15,997 bases of DNA, taken from assembly GCA_003024985.2 (NCBI GenBank), contig PXIH01S0004303.1, one strand, 5' to 3'. Below the pieces are notes generated by a model, which made no database searches, had not been told where the DNA came from, and saw only the letters and a program-made list of their open reading frames with translations. Position numbers and translations under genes: made by a program. This document shows positions 8,616-15,997 of the stretch, one piece after another (position 1 is the first letter of the stretch; each line of letters starts with the position of its first letter). The DNA is from Euperipatoides rowelli. Taxonomy: Eukaryota > Onychophora > Udeonychophora > Euonychophora > Peripatopsidae.

Positions 8616-9218
8616 GTATTTTTTTAATTATTATCTGATTTTAATAATTATATCAGATTATCTTCTTAATTTATAATTTTATGGGATGGGAGGTATTTTA
8701 ACCTGATCCTTCTCTTCTGTTCATTTTACATCAGAAAATATAGTCCTCGGACATAAAATCTTAGAAAAATAACTTCATAAATACAAAATTAAGACACGGT
8801 TAAATAAAATAAAATGTTTTTATTTTTTTATTCATATTTTAAAAATTGACAATATTTGACAGACATCTTTATTTACAGCTTTTTCCATTAAATCAGAGGT
8901 TCTCAAACTTACTGTAATTATTAAGTGTGCCCCTGGAAATTTACCTTTAAGCGAACAATTAGAAAGATGCAATGATGAATTTACATGCTTTTATGTACTA
9001 GTATCTATATTTCAACCTACGTCCTACAACATAATGAAAAGTGCTGTTGTAAATTAAGACACCTTGAAGCTTGAAATTATAATTTTTTTTTTAAATAAAC
9101 CATATTAATATTCACATTACACACACAAAATTTAGATAATGAAGGACATTGTTAAAACATCACAAATAAAAATCACCCTAATGAGAAGGATAAACGGGGA
9201 CGTTAGGCTTTTATCAGC
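8616..9218 (+). other. intron 5' part, AT-rich, with one hAT-like end
   Basis: Starts with the GTATTT donor. No coding potential is seen. At 8894-8910 it reads CAGAGGTTCTCAAACTT, which is described separately. Confidence 0.5.
8894..8950 (+). mobile_element. hAT-like terminal sequence (CAGAGGTTCTCAAACTT), partner end not found
   Basis: CAGAGGTTCTCAAACTT is close to the widespread hAT/Charlie-type terminus CAGxGGTTCTCAAACTT, and is followed by GTGTGCCCCTGGAAATTT. I found no matching inverted end (AAGTTTGAGAACC..CTG) downstream, so the element is broken or its other half has diverged. The foldback element begins about 320 bases further on and may be nested in it. Confidence 0.5.
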
Positions 9219-9807
9219 AAAAATATATTAGGAAATATCAAGATTTTTTTTTGCTCAATTAAAATAAATTACTTAACCTTGCCAAGGGCACTTCGTTGTC
9301 TATAGAATATGATCGTTTTAGAAAAACATCTTCGTTAATAATCGGTTTTGCAATGAAAAAAGCCACTTTACATAACCTAACGGAAGGAATCTGCTCAAAT
9401 GTCACGTGAAAAAAAAGGAGGGAGCAGTTATTAACAAGGCCTGGTGTTGCATCTCAATGATTCATTTTTAAACATTATTTATTCCTTAGGTATTTTGATG
9501 AAGGAAGGATTTGTGGGTGTTTCTTGAGATTCTTAAAATTACACATAGATCCTTCTTCAAAAATCTAGGAATTTTATTGCCATAAAAAGTGATTTAAAAA
9601 TAACTGCTCCCCAGATATTAGCGTCCATATTTATAGTAAAATACACCAGATGGTATCTACCACAAATGACGATATAATGGCTTACATGATTATTAGCGAA
9701 GATGTTTTTTCTAAAACGATATTCTATAGACAACGAAGTGCCCTTGGCAAGGTAACTGATTTATTGAATTAAATCTTTTAATTTGCACAATTTCCTTATA
9801 TATTTTT
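9219..9807. mobile_element. about 590-bp foldback/MITE-type element
   Basis: A long inverted repeat. The core arms, 9277 to about 9349 and about 9684 to 9752, are over 90% complementary for roughly 70 bases. The left arm has CCTTGCCAAGGGCACTTCGT and the right arm has the reverse complement ending CCCTTGGCAAGG. Pairing continues weaker outward to AATATATTAGGAAAT (from 9222) against ATTTCCTTATATATT (from 9790), at matching distances of 55 to 58 bases. It continues inward to GGAGCAGTTATT (9421-9432) against AATAACTGCTCC (9599-9610). There is no ORF. TAA flanks the core at 9274-9276 and 9753-9755, which would fit a PIF/Harbinger 3-bp duplication. However, the outward pairing suggests the true ends are further out, so the superfamily is open. 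It lies within the intron 8616-10382. Confidence 0.75.
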
Positions 9808-9833
9808 GACTGGACATTTTGTTGACCCTGTAG

Positions 9834-9957
9834 TTTGATAAACTTTTTTTTTTTTAGCTCTGGACTTTTTAAATTAGGAGGCCGTATGATACAAATTTTG
9901 ATAAACTTTTTTTTTTTTTGCCCTGGGATATATAAAGTTTGGAGGCCGAGGCCCTGG
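9834..9957 (+). repeat. tandem repeat, two diverged units of about 63 bp
   Basis: TTTGATAAACTTTTTTTTTT starts at 9834 and again at 9897. Each unit continues with a CTCTGGAC/CCCTGGGA word, an AAA(G)TT stretch and GGAGGCCG. The T run and GGAGGCC box recur in phase. The array runs into the transposon end below. Confidence 0.75.
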
Positions 9958-9995
9958 GCTACAGCCCACTAAGCCCATACATAAATCCGGCCCTG
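9945..9995 (-). mobile_element. DNA-transposon end (CAGGGCCGGATTTATG), truncated
   Basis: Read on the minus strand from 9995, the sequence begins CAGGGCCGGATTTATGTATG and continues with a GC-rich stretch containing GGGCTTAGTGGGC. This is a hAT-like type of terminus. A matching opposite end was not found. The 63-bp tandem repeat probably belongs to its interior. Confidence 0.4.
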
Positions 9996-10382
9996 GAAGA
10001 GGGGATAAGTTTTATTGTTTAGATACTTGGTATTTAAATCTAATACTTAGTATTCTGTATTTATTGTCCAGTTCTAAATATCTGATTATCTTATCACTGA
10101 ACTAGGTAGCTTTGTTTTTGTTCTAATGTCTTTCAAATTGTGACTTATAAATACAAGTTATATTTCTGATCCAATTTAGTTATGTGTCAAAGATAATAAA
10201 ATTATTGTATTTTTCTTCTTCTTGCATGTAGATATTTGAATACTTTAATGAAATGCAGTAAATTAAAAAAGGGATTATTATTACTATTCAAATTTTTATT
10301 TCAGTATTTGTATGAGAAACTTAACAAAAAAGCTATGATTTTAAACAGTCTATGAACATTTTTTTTTCTTTTGTAAATGTAG
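9996..10382 (+). other. intron 3' part, nothing recognised
   Basis: AT-rich sequence up to the acceptor TGTAAATGTAG at 10382, with a T-rich tract (TTTTTTTTCTTTTG) 15 to 30 bases before it. No gene is seen. Confidence 0.5.
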
Positions 10383-10473
10383 AGATGTAATGGAGAAATC
10401 ATTTCCAGAGTTTTATGATTATTATTCAACAACAGTCAAAACAAATTTACATCTAAGTGGATTCCCAATGCAG
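10383..10473 (+). CDS. UBE2Z: UBE2Z-like E2 enzyme, internal exon
   Basis: Third visible UBE2Z exon. The acceptor TGTAG ends at 10382; the first A completes AG|A (Arg) from the exon before. Thirty residues follow, beginning DVMEKSFPEFYDYYSTTVK and ending NLHLSGFPMQ. The family has VMEKSF-EYYDFY...LHL-G--MQ here, an alpha-helical part C-terminal to the core UBC fold. The donor GTAATC starts at 10474 in phase 0. Divergence from the vertebrate protein is greatest in the STTVKTN stretch. The assignment is secure because the frame joins exactly on both sides. Confidence 0.95.
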
Positions 10474-11623
10474 GTAATCTCCTTTTTTTTTTAAACCATA
10501 TTAATCTCTTTTCTATTTTTATCAGCACTTATTAAGACATCTGTGATTTGAATGTGACTATGCTAAATTGATGGTTTTTGTTATTTCAAGACATACTGTA
10601 TATACTGTATTATACTTATTTGCTTTTTGTTGTGTGTCTGTGTGTGTGCATAAATGGATCTTTAGTTTTTTTTTAAATGGGGAAGGGGGGTGTGTACAGT
10701 TTATCACAAATAATATTTTTAGTGTTGAAGACCTGTTGCTCCTAAATTATATAAGCAGACCTAAACAGTGATTTTGAAATTATTGTTAAACATTTTTAAA
10801 AATATCGGTTTAGATTACTCTATATCAGTGATAAAATTTCAGATTATTTGAAGTTAATGAACCTTGAAAATAAATAAAAATAAAACTTACCTTATGTATC
10901 AGCCAATCATACCCATTTATTAAGTTTTTTTTTTTAAATTAAAGTTATTTAGCTTTTCTTTAATTAAAAAAAAAAAAAACACTGCTGGGAATTACAGTAC
11001 ATAGAAAAGGAAATGTTTTTTTTTTTTTTTTTAATAATTGTGAGAGTGCTGTCCTCTGTTGTCAAAGTAGTTGCATTGAGCTTGCTTGAGTATTGGCTTT
11101 GAAAAAAATGGCTACATGATTTAGTTCACTACAGCTCTGAAAGAATTGCAATACAGTATCTCTCTAAGCTGTAAACATGTGCTGCCATCTACTCTTATAT
11201 AAGTATAATGCCCCCTGAAACTCCATAATAATTTTGGATTTACACCACTTCATTTCCACACCCCTCAAATGTAATTTTTAAAAATGTTTCTCTGGCCGTT
11301 TATGGAGTTATTGGAGCTCAAGAATTTGCTATACAATTGGCCGCAATCTTTTGGAGCTCCTTTTATCCTAAATTTTCAAAAATTCATACCCATGGCAGGA
11401 AATGATATAAAGTAGCATCAGGGCTTTCAAATAAATCAAACAGTGTGCTAGGATGAGTGATTGAAGAGGAGTATTAAACCTTATCAAGATGGACATTTCT
11501 ACTCTTTTCTTAAATAGATGATTATTTTTCATTGTTTTGGTATCTTTGCCTTTTAAAAAAATAACTTGGAATATTAATGAATCAAATATATAAAGGTTTA
11601 TCCGTTTTTGTTATTTATTTTAG
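10474..11623 (+). other. last intron (1.15 kb), no gene seen
   Basis: Bounded by GTAATC and TTTTAG. It holds long T runs (about 10926, 11016-11032), a short TG repeat (10629-10648) and the 13-mer GTGCTGCCATCTA at 11179-11191. That 13-mer also occurs inverted at 871-883. The frame at 10568-10771 lies over low-complexity sequence and is not a gene. Confidence 0.6.
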
Positions 11624-11776
11624 GATCCTTTCGGAGAGAATCGTGGAAGTTTTGATTACCAGACACTATTAACGCGGTTACAAGCCATTAAACAACGTCT
11701 AGATGAAAAAGCTTCTGACAAGTTGAGTGACGCAGATTCTCACAGTGAGACATCCGATACAGAAATCAATAGTTGA
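11624..11776 (+). CDS. UBE2Z: UBE2Z-like E2 enzyme, last coding exon and stop
   Basis: Terminal coding exon: 50 residues and TGA at 11774-11776. The acceptor TTTTAG ends at 11623, phase 0. It starts [20 protein letters not shown], matching the family's MQDPFGEKRG-FDYQSLL-RL. It continues through a charged helix (AIKQRLDEK) into an acidic, Ser/Thr-rich tail with [16 protein letters not shown] at the very end. The vertebrate enzyme also ends in an acidic Ser-rich tail, so the C terminus looks complete, not truncated. The four exons visible in this window sum to about 159 residues, the C-terminal part of a protein of about 350 residues in vertebrates (from memory). Confidence 0.95.
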   Translation, partial: DPFGENRGSFDYQTLLTRLQAIKQRLDEKASDKLSDADSHSETSDTEINS

Positions 11777-12050
11777 CCAAATGTTGTCAGTTCGGTAATA
11801 TATGTTCTATGTCAGTAAACAAAGTGAGGTTAGCCGCACAGACCTTCTAAGTCCAGAGTAGATATGATCGATGGAGGCTAGCATTTATACAGTTAGAAGA
11901 TAATCAGATTTTTTTTTTGGCCATACGATATTAGTATCAGACTATTTTTATTTATTATGACCAGACTCGACCTCTATTGTTGAATTGTAAAATCTTTATA
12001 GATTCTAATCTAGAGTTTTGATTTATAATAAAGTTATCTCTTGTTAGAAA
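11777..12050 (+). other. probable 3' UTR of the UBE2Z-like gene
   Basis: Non-coding AT-rich sequence directly after the stop codon, up to shortly past the first good poly(A) signal. The 3' end is inferred from the AATAAA at 12027-12032; the true cleavage site is not visible. A longer UTR that uses a signal near 12721 is also possible. Confidence 0.6.
12027..12032 (+). terminator. candidate polyadenylation signal AATAAA
   Basis: Canonical AATAAA hexamer about 250 bases after the UBE2Z-like stop codon, in ATTTATAATAAAGTTATC, followed by a T/GT-rich stretch (TTATCTCTTGTTAG). It is the first AATAAA after the stop. In DNA this AT-rich the hexamer also occurs often by chance, so position is the main support. 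Confidence 0.55.
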
Positions 12051-12840
12051 ATTGCGAATTAAGATATCATTTCTCTATGGGGGAAAAAAAAAATCCTAAT
12101 TATGCCTTTATTAAAATAGAATTGTTAGTCAATCATATTCTAGATTTTCTTTATTTCTTTTAGTCATGGCAATATTTAACATTTGGTTTTCTGAAAAAAA
12201 AAAAGGGAGGTTGTTTTTTGGCTGGCCAAGCATGTAGTAGAACATTCAAATATCTGTGACAAAGAAAAATGAACCAATCAGGACATTTTACATCTTACCC
12301 TCCCCATCCATTCTAGAGTATTTTTATTTATATATATTTTTTAAATTCTGTTCCTACATATTTCTTTTAGGATTTTATTATTATGAAGTCGACTTAGTTC
12401 TGTACAATATTTACAACAACAAAAAAAAGTTTAGTTTCCTTAGTTATCGTACCATTTATCTACATCTGTCTTTTTTGAATATGAGTAATTTTTGTATTGT
12501 AAATGTAAACTATAATGTTAATGTTTTTGAATTTTATTTAAATCTATAATTTTTTTTATCATGACTAGTTGCAAAAATTCTAAAGAGAGATGTTCATGTT
12601 TGTAGAATGAGTAAAGTTTAATGTCTTAAAACATATTTATCTTGAAAGATATCTATTTCCCATCCCTTTCATTTTAGGGTCTAGTTATTTCATTTTTTTC
12701 TAATTATTCAGACAAGAATCATTAAAGTGCTCTACAATTGCTTTTGTTTTCCAAACATGTTTTCTTAATGTATATATGCTACTGTTAATAGAAAAAAAAA
12801 ATATGTTCATAATCTCAATCCTTTTGAGGAAGGTTTAGGT
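12051..12840 (+). other. AT-rich sequence after the gene, no gene seen
   Basis: Either the rest of a long 3' UTR or intergenic DNA. The 97-codon frame at 12256-12549 is rich in Phe, Tyr, Leu and Asn, as expected for a chance frame in AT-rich DNA. Homopolymer A runs occur near 12084 and 12195. Confidence 0.5.
12721..12726 (+). terminator. possible distal polyadenylation signal ATTAAA
   Basis: ATTAAA followed within 20 bases by the T/G-rich stretch TTGCTTTTGTTTTCC. This could serve a longer 3' UTR of the UBE2Z-like gene (about 950 bases). Weak on its own. Confidence 0.2.
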
Positions 12841-12934
12841 GTTGTATATAACTGTATATACAGTAGATATACAGTACTATAATATATGCTGTATATACAA
12901 TATTTACAATGTAAATGTACAGTATACTGTACAG
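12841..12934. repeat. CTGTATATACAG-type palindromic microsatellite
   Basis: A cluster of overlapping TATACAGTA/TACTGTATA words (ACTGTATATACAGTAG, GATATACAGTACT, GTACAGTATACTGTAC) directly before a hAT-like end. The same motif family recurs at 14449-14600 and 15459-15492. Confidence 0.7.
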
Positions 12935-13165
12935 CAGGGGTATCAAACTCAAAATCCCAATTGGGTCAAATAATCAAGATGTATGACTGTGCGGGCCACA
13001 AGCAGTGGCATATGCAAAAAATATTGCAATTCGGTATATCGAGAGTAAATCCCAATTGGGTCAAATAATCAAGATGTATGACTGTGCGGGCCACAAGCAG
13101 TGGCATATGCAAAAAAATATTGCAATCCGGTATATCGAGAGTGAATCCCAATTGGGTCAAATAAG
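12935..13165 (+). mobile_element. hAT-like end followed by a 95-bp tandem repeat
   Basis: CAGGGGTATCAAACTC at 12935-12950 is a hAT-type terminus. It leads into a tandem repeat beginning CCCAATTGGGTCAAATAA at 12956, 13051 and 13147 (periods 95 and 96; two full units and a partial third). The full units share GCGGGCCACAAGCAGTGGC. Unit 1 and unit 2 differ at only a few positions. No right terminus was found. The frames at 12886-13068 (+), 13005-13202 (+) and 12966-13193 (-) are produced by this repeat and are not genes. Confidence 0.75.
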
Positions 13166-13270
13166 TGTGTTTATTTTCACCCTCTCTACACATAGCCTAT
13201 AATTTACAGCTACTGTAAGTTCTATATTTTTAAAAAATATCAGAATTTAATTCCGCAACAATAATGTAGG

Positions 13271-13407
13271 CAGGAGTGTTGAGAGCCTCTATGGGGCCCA
13301 GTGCAAAAATATTTTACTGCACTTTAGTGTAACCAAAAGAAAAAAAGAAAAGGTTGTAGGCTCCCTTGAGTCACTAAGGGCCCTGGTACTTGTAGGCAAC
13401 ACTCGCT
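13271..13407. mobile_element. possible short transposon remnant with GAGTGTTG ends
   Basis: CAGGAGTGTTGAGAGCCTCT at 13271 and GGCAACACTC at 13395-13404 give an 8-bp inverted match. The interior contains GGGGCCCAGTGC and GAGTCACTAAGGGCCCTGG, GC-richer than the surroundings. No target-site duplication is evident. Confidence 0.3.
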
Positions 13408-13551
13408 AAAAATAAATCTAAATCGAATTTACGAACTTTACCAGCCAAGCATAACAGATTGTACAATCTAGACTAAATTACATGAAATATAGCACCAAAA
13501 CTCAGTTTTAAAAACAAATGTACAATAAAGAAATAAGTTGGGGGAGGAAAA

Positions 13552-13643
13552 TAGAGGTGCACCGAATACCATTTTGGATTCCATTGGCCGAATACCAAGA
13601 GTTAAAAATTATTAGGCAGGAACCGAATAGGAAGCCGAATAGT
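13552..13643 (+). mobile_element. hAT-like fragment (AGAGGTGCACCGAATA)
   Basis: TAGAGGTGCACCGAATACC is followed by repeated CCGAATA words (GGCCGAATACC, ACCGAATAGG, AGCCGAATAG). This resembles dispersed elements with AGGTGCACCGAAT..CGGCCGAATA termini, as I remember them. One end only. Confidence 0.4.
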
Positions 13644-13953
13644 TCTAATATACAGTAGTATTTCTGTACCATTAAATGATTTTTAATTGATTTTATTAAA
13701 AAAACATTTTTCCAGCAGTCTCTATTAAAATTCTGTATTAATTTATTCAAAATAAAATAGCTTATCTTTCAGTAACTTAGAATTATCGTATGCATTTTAA
13801 ATTATCCGAGTTGTCAACTTGTAATGTCTAGAAATAGTAGCTTGATGTTCAGTTTGATTTTTTGGGGGGGGACAGCGTGGATCCGTAATCATCATAGAAA
13901 GAAAATTTTGAAAAATTTGGTTCCTTTTTAAACCTAGACTACTTTGATTTATA

Positions 13954-13961
13954 GTACAGAC
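13954..13961. repeat. 8-bp target-site duplication, left copy (diverged)
   Basis: GTACAGAC; partner GTATAAAC at 14444-14451, two mismatches. Confidence 0.6.
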
Positions 13962-14443
13962 CAGTGATGGGAAAACTACGGCCCGCGGGGCAGATTCGGC
14001 CCGCTTAGAGGTTCTATCCGGCCCTCCACAGATTTTAAAAAAAGTATACAAATCTTCAATTTCAATGTTTCAAAAAATTTCATTTAAATATGCATAAAAT
14101 TATTAAAATATACTTATTTTCTTTTATATTTAGGCTAAATAAAAAAAAATAGAAACAAGATTTTGAAAGAACAATTTGAATTTACCGTTTATGAGTTTAT
14201 ATTAACGACAACAGGCGCGCTAATACACGAGAGTGTAGAAACGGGATCTAATAAGACTAAGTGACAATTACCACGTTTTTAAATCTGCATATACACGAGA
14301 GTCTAGAAACGGGATCCAATAAGTGACAATTACCGCGTTTTTAACGTCTCAATATTCTTGAGTTTTTAATAAATTATATTGGCCCGCCTAAAGTTTCTTC
14401 TTTTTTTTTTTGGCCCGCTCCTAAAAAGGTTTGCCCATCACTG
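13962..14443. mobile_element. 482-bp nonautonomous hAT-type DNA transposon
   Basis: The left end is CAGTGATGGGAAAACTACGG and the right end, reverse-complemented, CAGTGATGGGCAAAC; 14 of the first 15 bases match. Subterminal GGCCCGC boxes occur at both ends (13980-13986, 14000-14005, 14381, 14412), as in 'CAAACTACGGCCCGCGGG' hAT elements. Flanks GTACAGAC (13954-13961) and GTATAAAC (14444-14451) agree at 6 of 8 positions, an aged 8-bp duplication. The interior holds a direct repeat of about 55 bp (14225 and 14293, period 68). No transposase is encoded. Confidence 0.85.
14225..14343 (+). repeat. internal direct repeat of the 482-bp element
   Basis: ACACGAGAGTGTAGAAACGG (14225) and ACACGAGAGTCTAGAAACGG (14293) each lead to GTGACAATTACC(A/G)CGTTTTTA. 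The second copy lacks a GACTAA-like insertion. Confidence 0.85.
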
Positions 14444-14451
14444 GTATAAAC
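14444..14451. repeat. 8-bp target-site duplication, right copy (diverged)
   Basis: GTATAAAC directly after the CATCACTG end; partner of 13954-13961. Confidence 0.6.
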
Positions 14452-14600
14452 TATACTGTATATACAGTACAATGTAGGATATATATATACAGTGCCTAAT
14501 ATATGTACACTGTACTATTTACAGTAGTATATATACAGCACACAATGTACATAGGCTATCATAATATATACTGCATATGCACAGCATACTACATACATTA
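14449..14600. repeat. second cluster of TATACAGTA/TACTGTATA microsatellite
   Basis: ACTGTATATACAGTAC, ATATATATACAGTGCC, ACAGTAGTATATATACAG and related words. It begins just at the right edge of the hAT element. Confidence 0.65.
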
Positions 14601-15621
14601 TATAATTCCATTTAAAAATGTTTTCACAATACATGTTTTTTTTTTTTTTAATATACAGTATGTACAAAATTAATTTATACAAGAAATGAGTTACATGTAT
14701 ATTTATATAATTTTAAAATATTTTATGGGGTGGATTAGAAAAGAATGGAAACAACACAATGATTTTAATGCTTTTGCATGGGAAAAATAGTTGCAGCAAG
14801 CATCATTCTGGTTAACCTGGCAATTTTAAGAAACTGAAACAATGCTCCGGGACAGTCGGGACTACCTGTGTATACAGCCTATATTGCATACAGCACATAT
14901 ATATTATAATGAAATACCTAAATCACGGTATTTCCTACAAAGTGATGATGATAATAAAATGATGGCTAGAACAAATACTGGCAGTTTAAAATATATTTTA
15001 TTGTGGTTCTATTTTAAAAATAACAAAAGCCTCCTATCTGACAATGAATAGCAATGTTGCTACGATGAAGCGGCTTGGGACCTTGAGGGCGCACCTGGCA
15101 CTCTAGCTACAGTAGAATAAAATAAATATTACAAATAAAACAGACAACTGTTCGCTAGAGGACCATGGTGGCTACTCTAATATGAGAACGCAAGCCTTAA
15201 CTGTATGGGCGATCTCCCTTTTATAAACAGGGAGATCGCACACAAAAAATGAATAATTGCTTAATTAATTAGCATGTTCAAGCAAAGTTTGAATATTTCA
15301 GAAGGTAATTAAATTCAGTGAACTGCCACGTCACTTTAATACATAATTTACGAGTGCAAAAGTCAGTAAATGCTGTGTTAGGAAAATAATTACATCCTGA
15401 AATAATTCAAGTGTCACTTGAACAAACCAATTAATAAAATAAAATATGACAGTTATGTATATATATACTGTACATACAGTATATTTATATACTACAATGA
15501 TGGCAACCATGATTTAATTTGGCTAGCTTTTGTTTCTTAAGAGTTTGATAAAGACATATGGTAATTGAGGCTGCTGAATTAAGTTGAATTTTCTTCATTT
15601 TTATGAAAAACACTAAATATA
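14601..15621 (+). other. AT-rich sequence, no gene seen
   Basis: The 69-codon frame at 14842-15051 has no recognisable motif. A GC-richer patch (GAAGCGGCTTGGGACCTTG, then GGGCGCACC) lies near 15066-15100. A hairpin (15209-15239) and a third TATACAGTA cluster (15459-15492) are the only structures noted. Confidence 0.5.
15209..15239. repeat. perfect 10-bp hairpin
   Basis: GCGATCTCCC (15209-15218) and GGGAGATCGC (15230-15239), with an 11-base loop TTTTATAAACA. The stem is GC-rich in AT-rich surroundings. It may be the centre of a foldback repeat; no function is evident. Confidence 0.8.
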
Positions 15622-15785
15622 CAATGATGGGGAAATTATTAAAGTAATTGAGTAAAAGTTAAATTACTTGCTTAAAAAAGTAATTAAGTACTGAGTAAGT
15701 TACTCACTATAAAAAAGTAATTGCGTATTGAAATAAGTTACTTTACAAAGTGTTAAAAATTACAAGTTGCTTTGCAATTAAAAAT
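15622..15785 (+). mobile_element. possible hAT-like repeat of the AAGTTACTT/AGTAATTGAGTA type
   Basis: CAATGATGGGGAAATTATTA, then repeated GTAATTGAGTA, AAAAGTAATTAAGTACTGAG, TAAGTTACTC and AAGTTACTTTAC words. These resemble degraded copies of dispersed elements that begin CAGTGTTGGGCAAGTTACTT (from memory). No right end or duplication was found. Confidence 0.4.
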
Positions 15786-15884
15786 TGCCAAATCAATTTG
15801 GGAGATATTGATGAAACAGTATCGAACGTGGAAAGTGACCTAGGTAAATAGCATTGAAGGAGAAATAATATATGATATATGATG

Positions 15885-15895
15885 CCCCCCCCCCC
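15885..15895 (+). repeat. poly(C) run of 11
   Basis: Eleven consecutive C, unusual in this AT-rich window. Length may be unreliable in sequencing. Confidence 0.9.
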
Positions 15896-15997
15896 TTCTG
15901 ATGGACATGAGTTTGGTCGGTTTTTTTTTAATTACAGCAAATCCTCATTATAAGAAACTGCTATTTAAAAAAAACAAATTAAAGAACTAAATATTAA

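Noticed and set aside
8485-8676. Open frame covering the UBE2Z exon and running into the intron
   Set aside because: Similarity to UBE2Z stops exactly at the GT at 8616 and resumes at 10383 in frame, so the unspliced extension is intron.
12256-12549. 97-codon plus-strand frame after the UBE2Z-like gene
   Set aside because: Dominated by Phe, Tyr, Leu, Ile and Asn codons that follow from AT-rich DNA; no motif and no supporting context.
12966-13193. Open frames on both strands with repeated peptide units
   Set aside because: The repeated peptides are just the 95-bp tandem repeat read in different frames; both strands stay open because the unit length and lack of stops coincide.
13797-14051. 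84-codon minus-strand frame
   Set aside because: It runs across the left boundary of the 482-bp hAT element, so it mixes flank and transposon sequence.
15885-15895. G-quadruplex or i-motif at the poly(C) run
   Set aside because: Only a single C run; four spaced runs would be needed for an intramolecular structure.
1-15997. tRNA, rRNA, CRISPR array, bacterial operon or phage genes
   Set aside because: No cloverleaf with A/B boxes, no rRNA core motifs, no regularly spaced short repeats, and the split genes show this is eukaryotic DNA.

Overview
This is eukaryotic, almost certainly animal, DNA. It is AT-rich with long poly(T) and poly(A) runs, the coding sequence is split by GT..AG introns of 1.1 to 5 kb, and short DNA-transposon remnants are common. 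The only host gene recognised with confidence is on the plus strand: the last four exons of a UBE2Z (USE1-type) ubiquitin-conjugating enzyme gene, at 3378-3489, 8491-8615, 10383-10473 and 11624-11776. All three internal junctions keep the reading frame, and together the exons encode about 159 C-terminal residues. The catalytic-cysteine exon and everything upstream of it lie before base 1. Several residues differ from the vertebrate protein as I remember it, and the genome is dense in AT microsatellites, so I favour an invertebrate, but I cannot name the species.

Layout. 1-3377 is intron containing repeats, including a 1.03 kb hAT-type element at 2065-3097 with an 8-bp target-site duplication. 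3490-8490 is a 5 kb intron. It holds a C-terminal LINE reverse-transcriptase ORF fragment (3931-4290), a 404-bp hAT element (4387-4790) and a small, apparently frameshifted ORF pair (7822-8168) that I do not recognise. 8616-10382 holds a hAT-like end, a roughly 590-bp foldback element and a 63-bp tandem repeat next to another transposon end. 10474-11623 is the last intron. 11777 to about 12050 is the probable 3' UTR, with an AATAAA at 12027. From there to 15997 no gene is seen. This part holds several hAT-like ends, one complete 482-bp hAT element (13962-14443) with its target-site duplication, a 95-bp tandem repeat, CTGTATATACAG-type palindromic microsatellites and a perfect hairpin.

There is no bacterial-style operon, CRISPR array or defence system. 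The most interesting items are three unrelated nonautonomous hAT elements with recognisable 8-bp target-site duplications, the internal duplication and head-to-head TIR hairpin in the first of them, the large foldback element, and the unrecognised intronic ORF with an apparent two-base frameshift. Most other open frames here are chance frames in AT-rich or repeated DNA.
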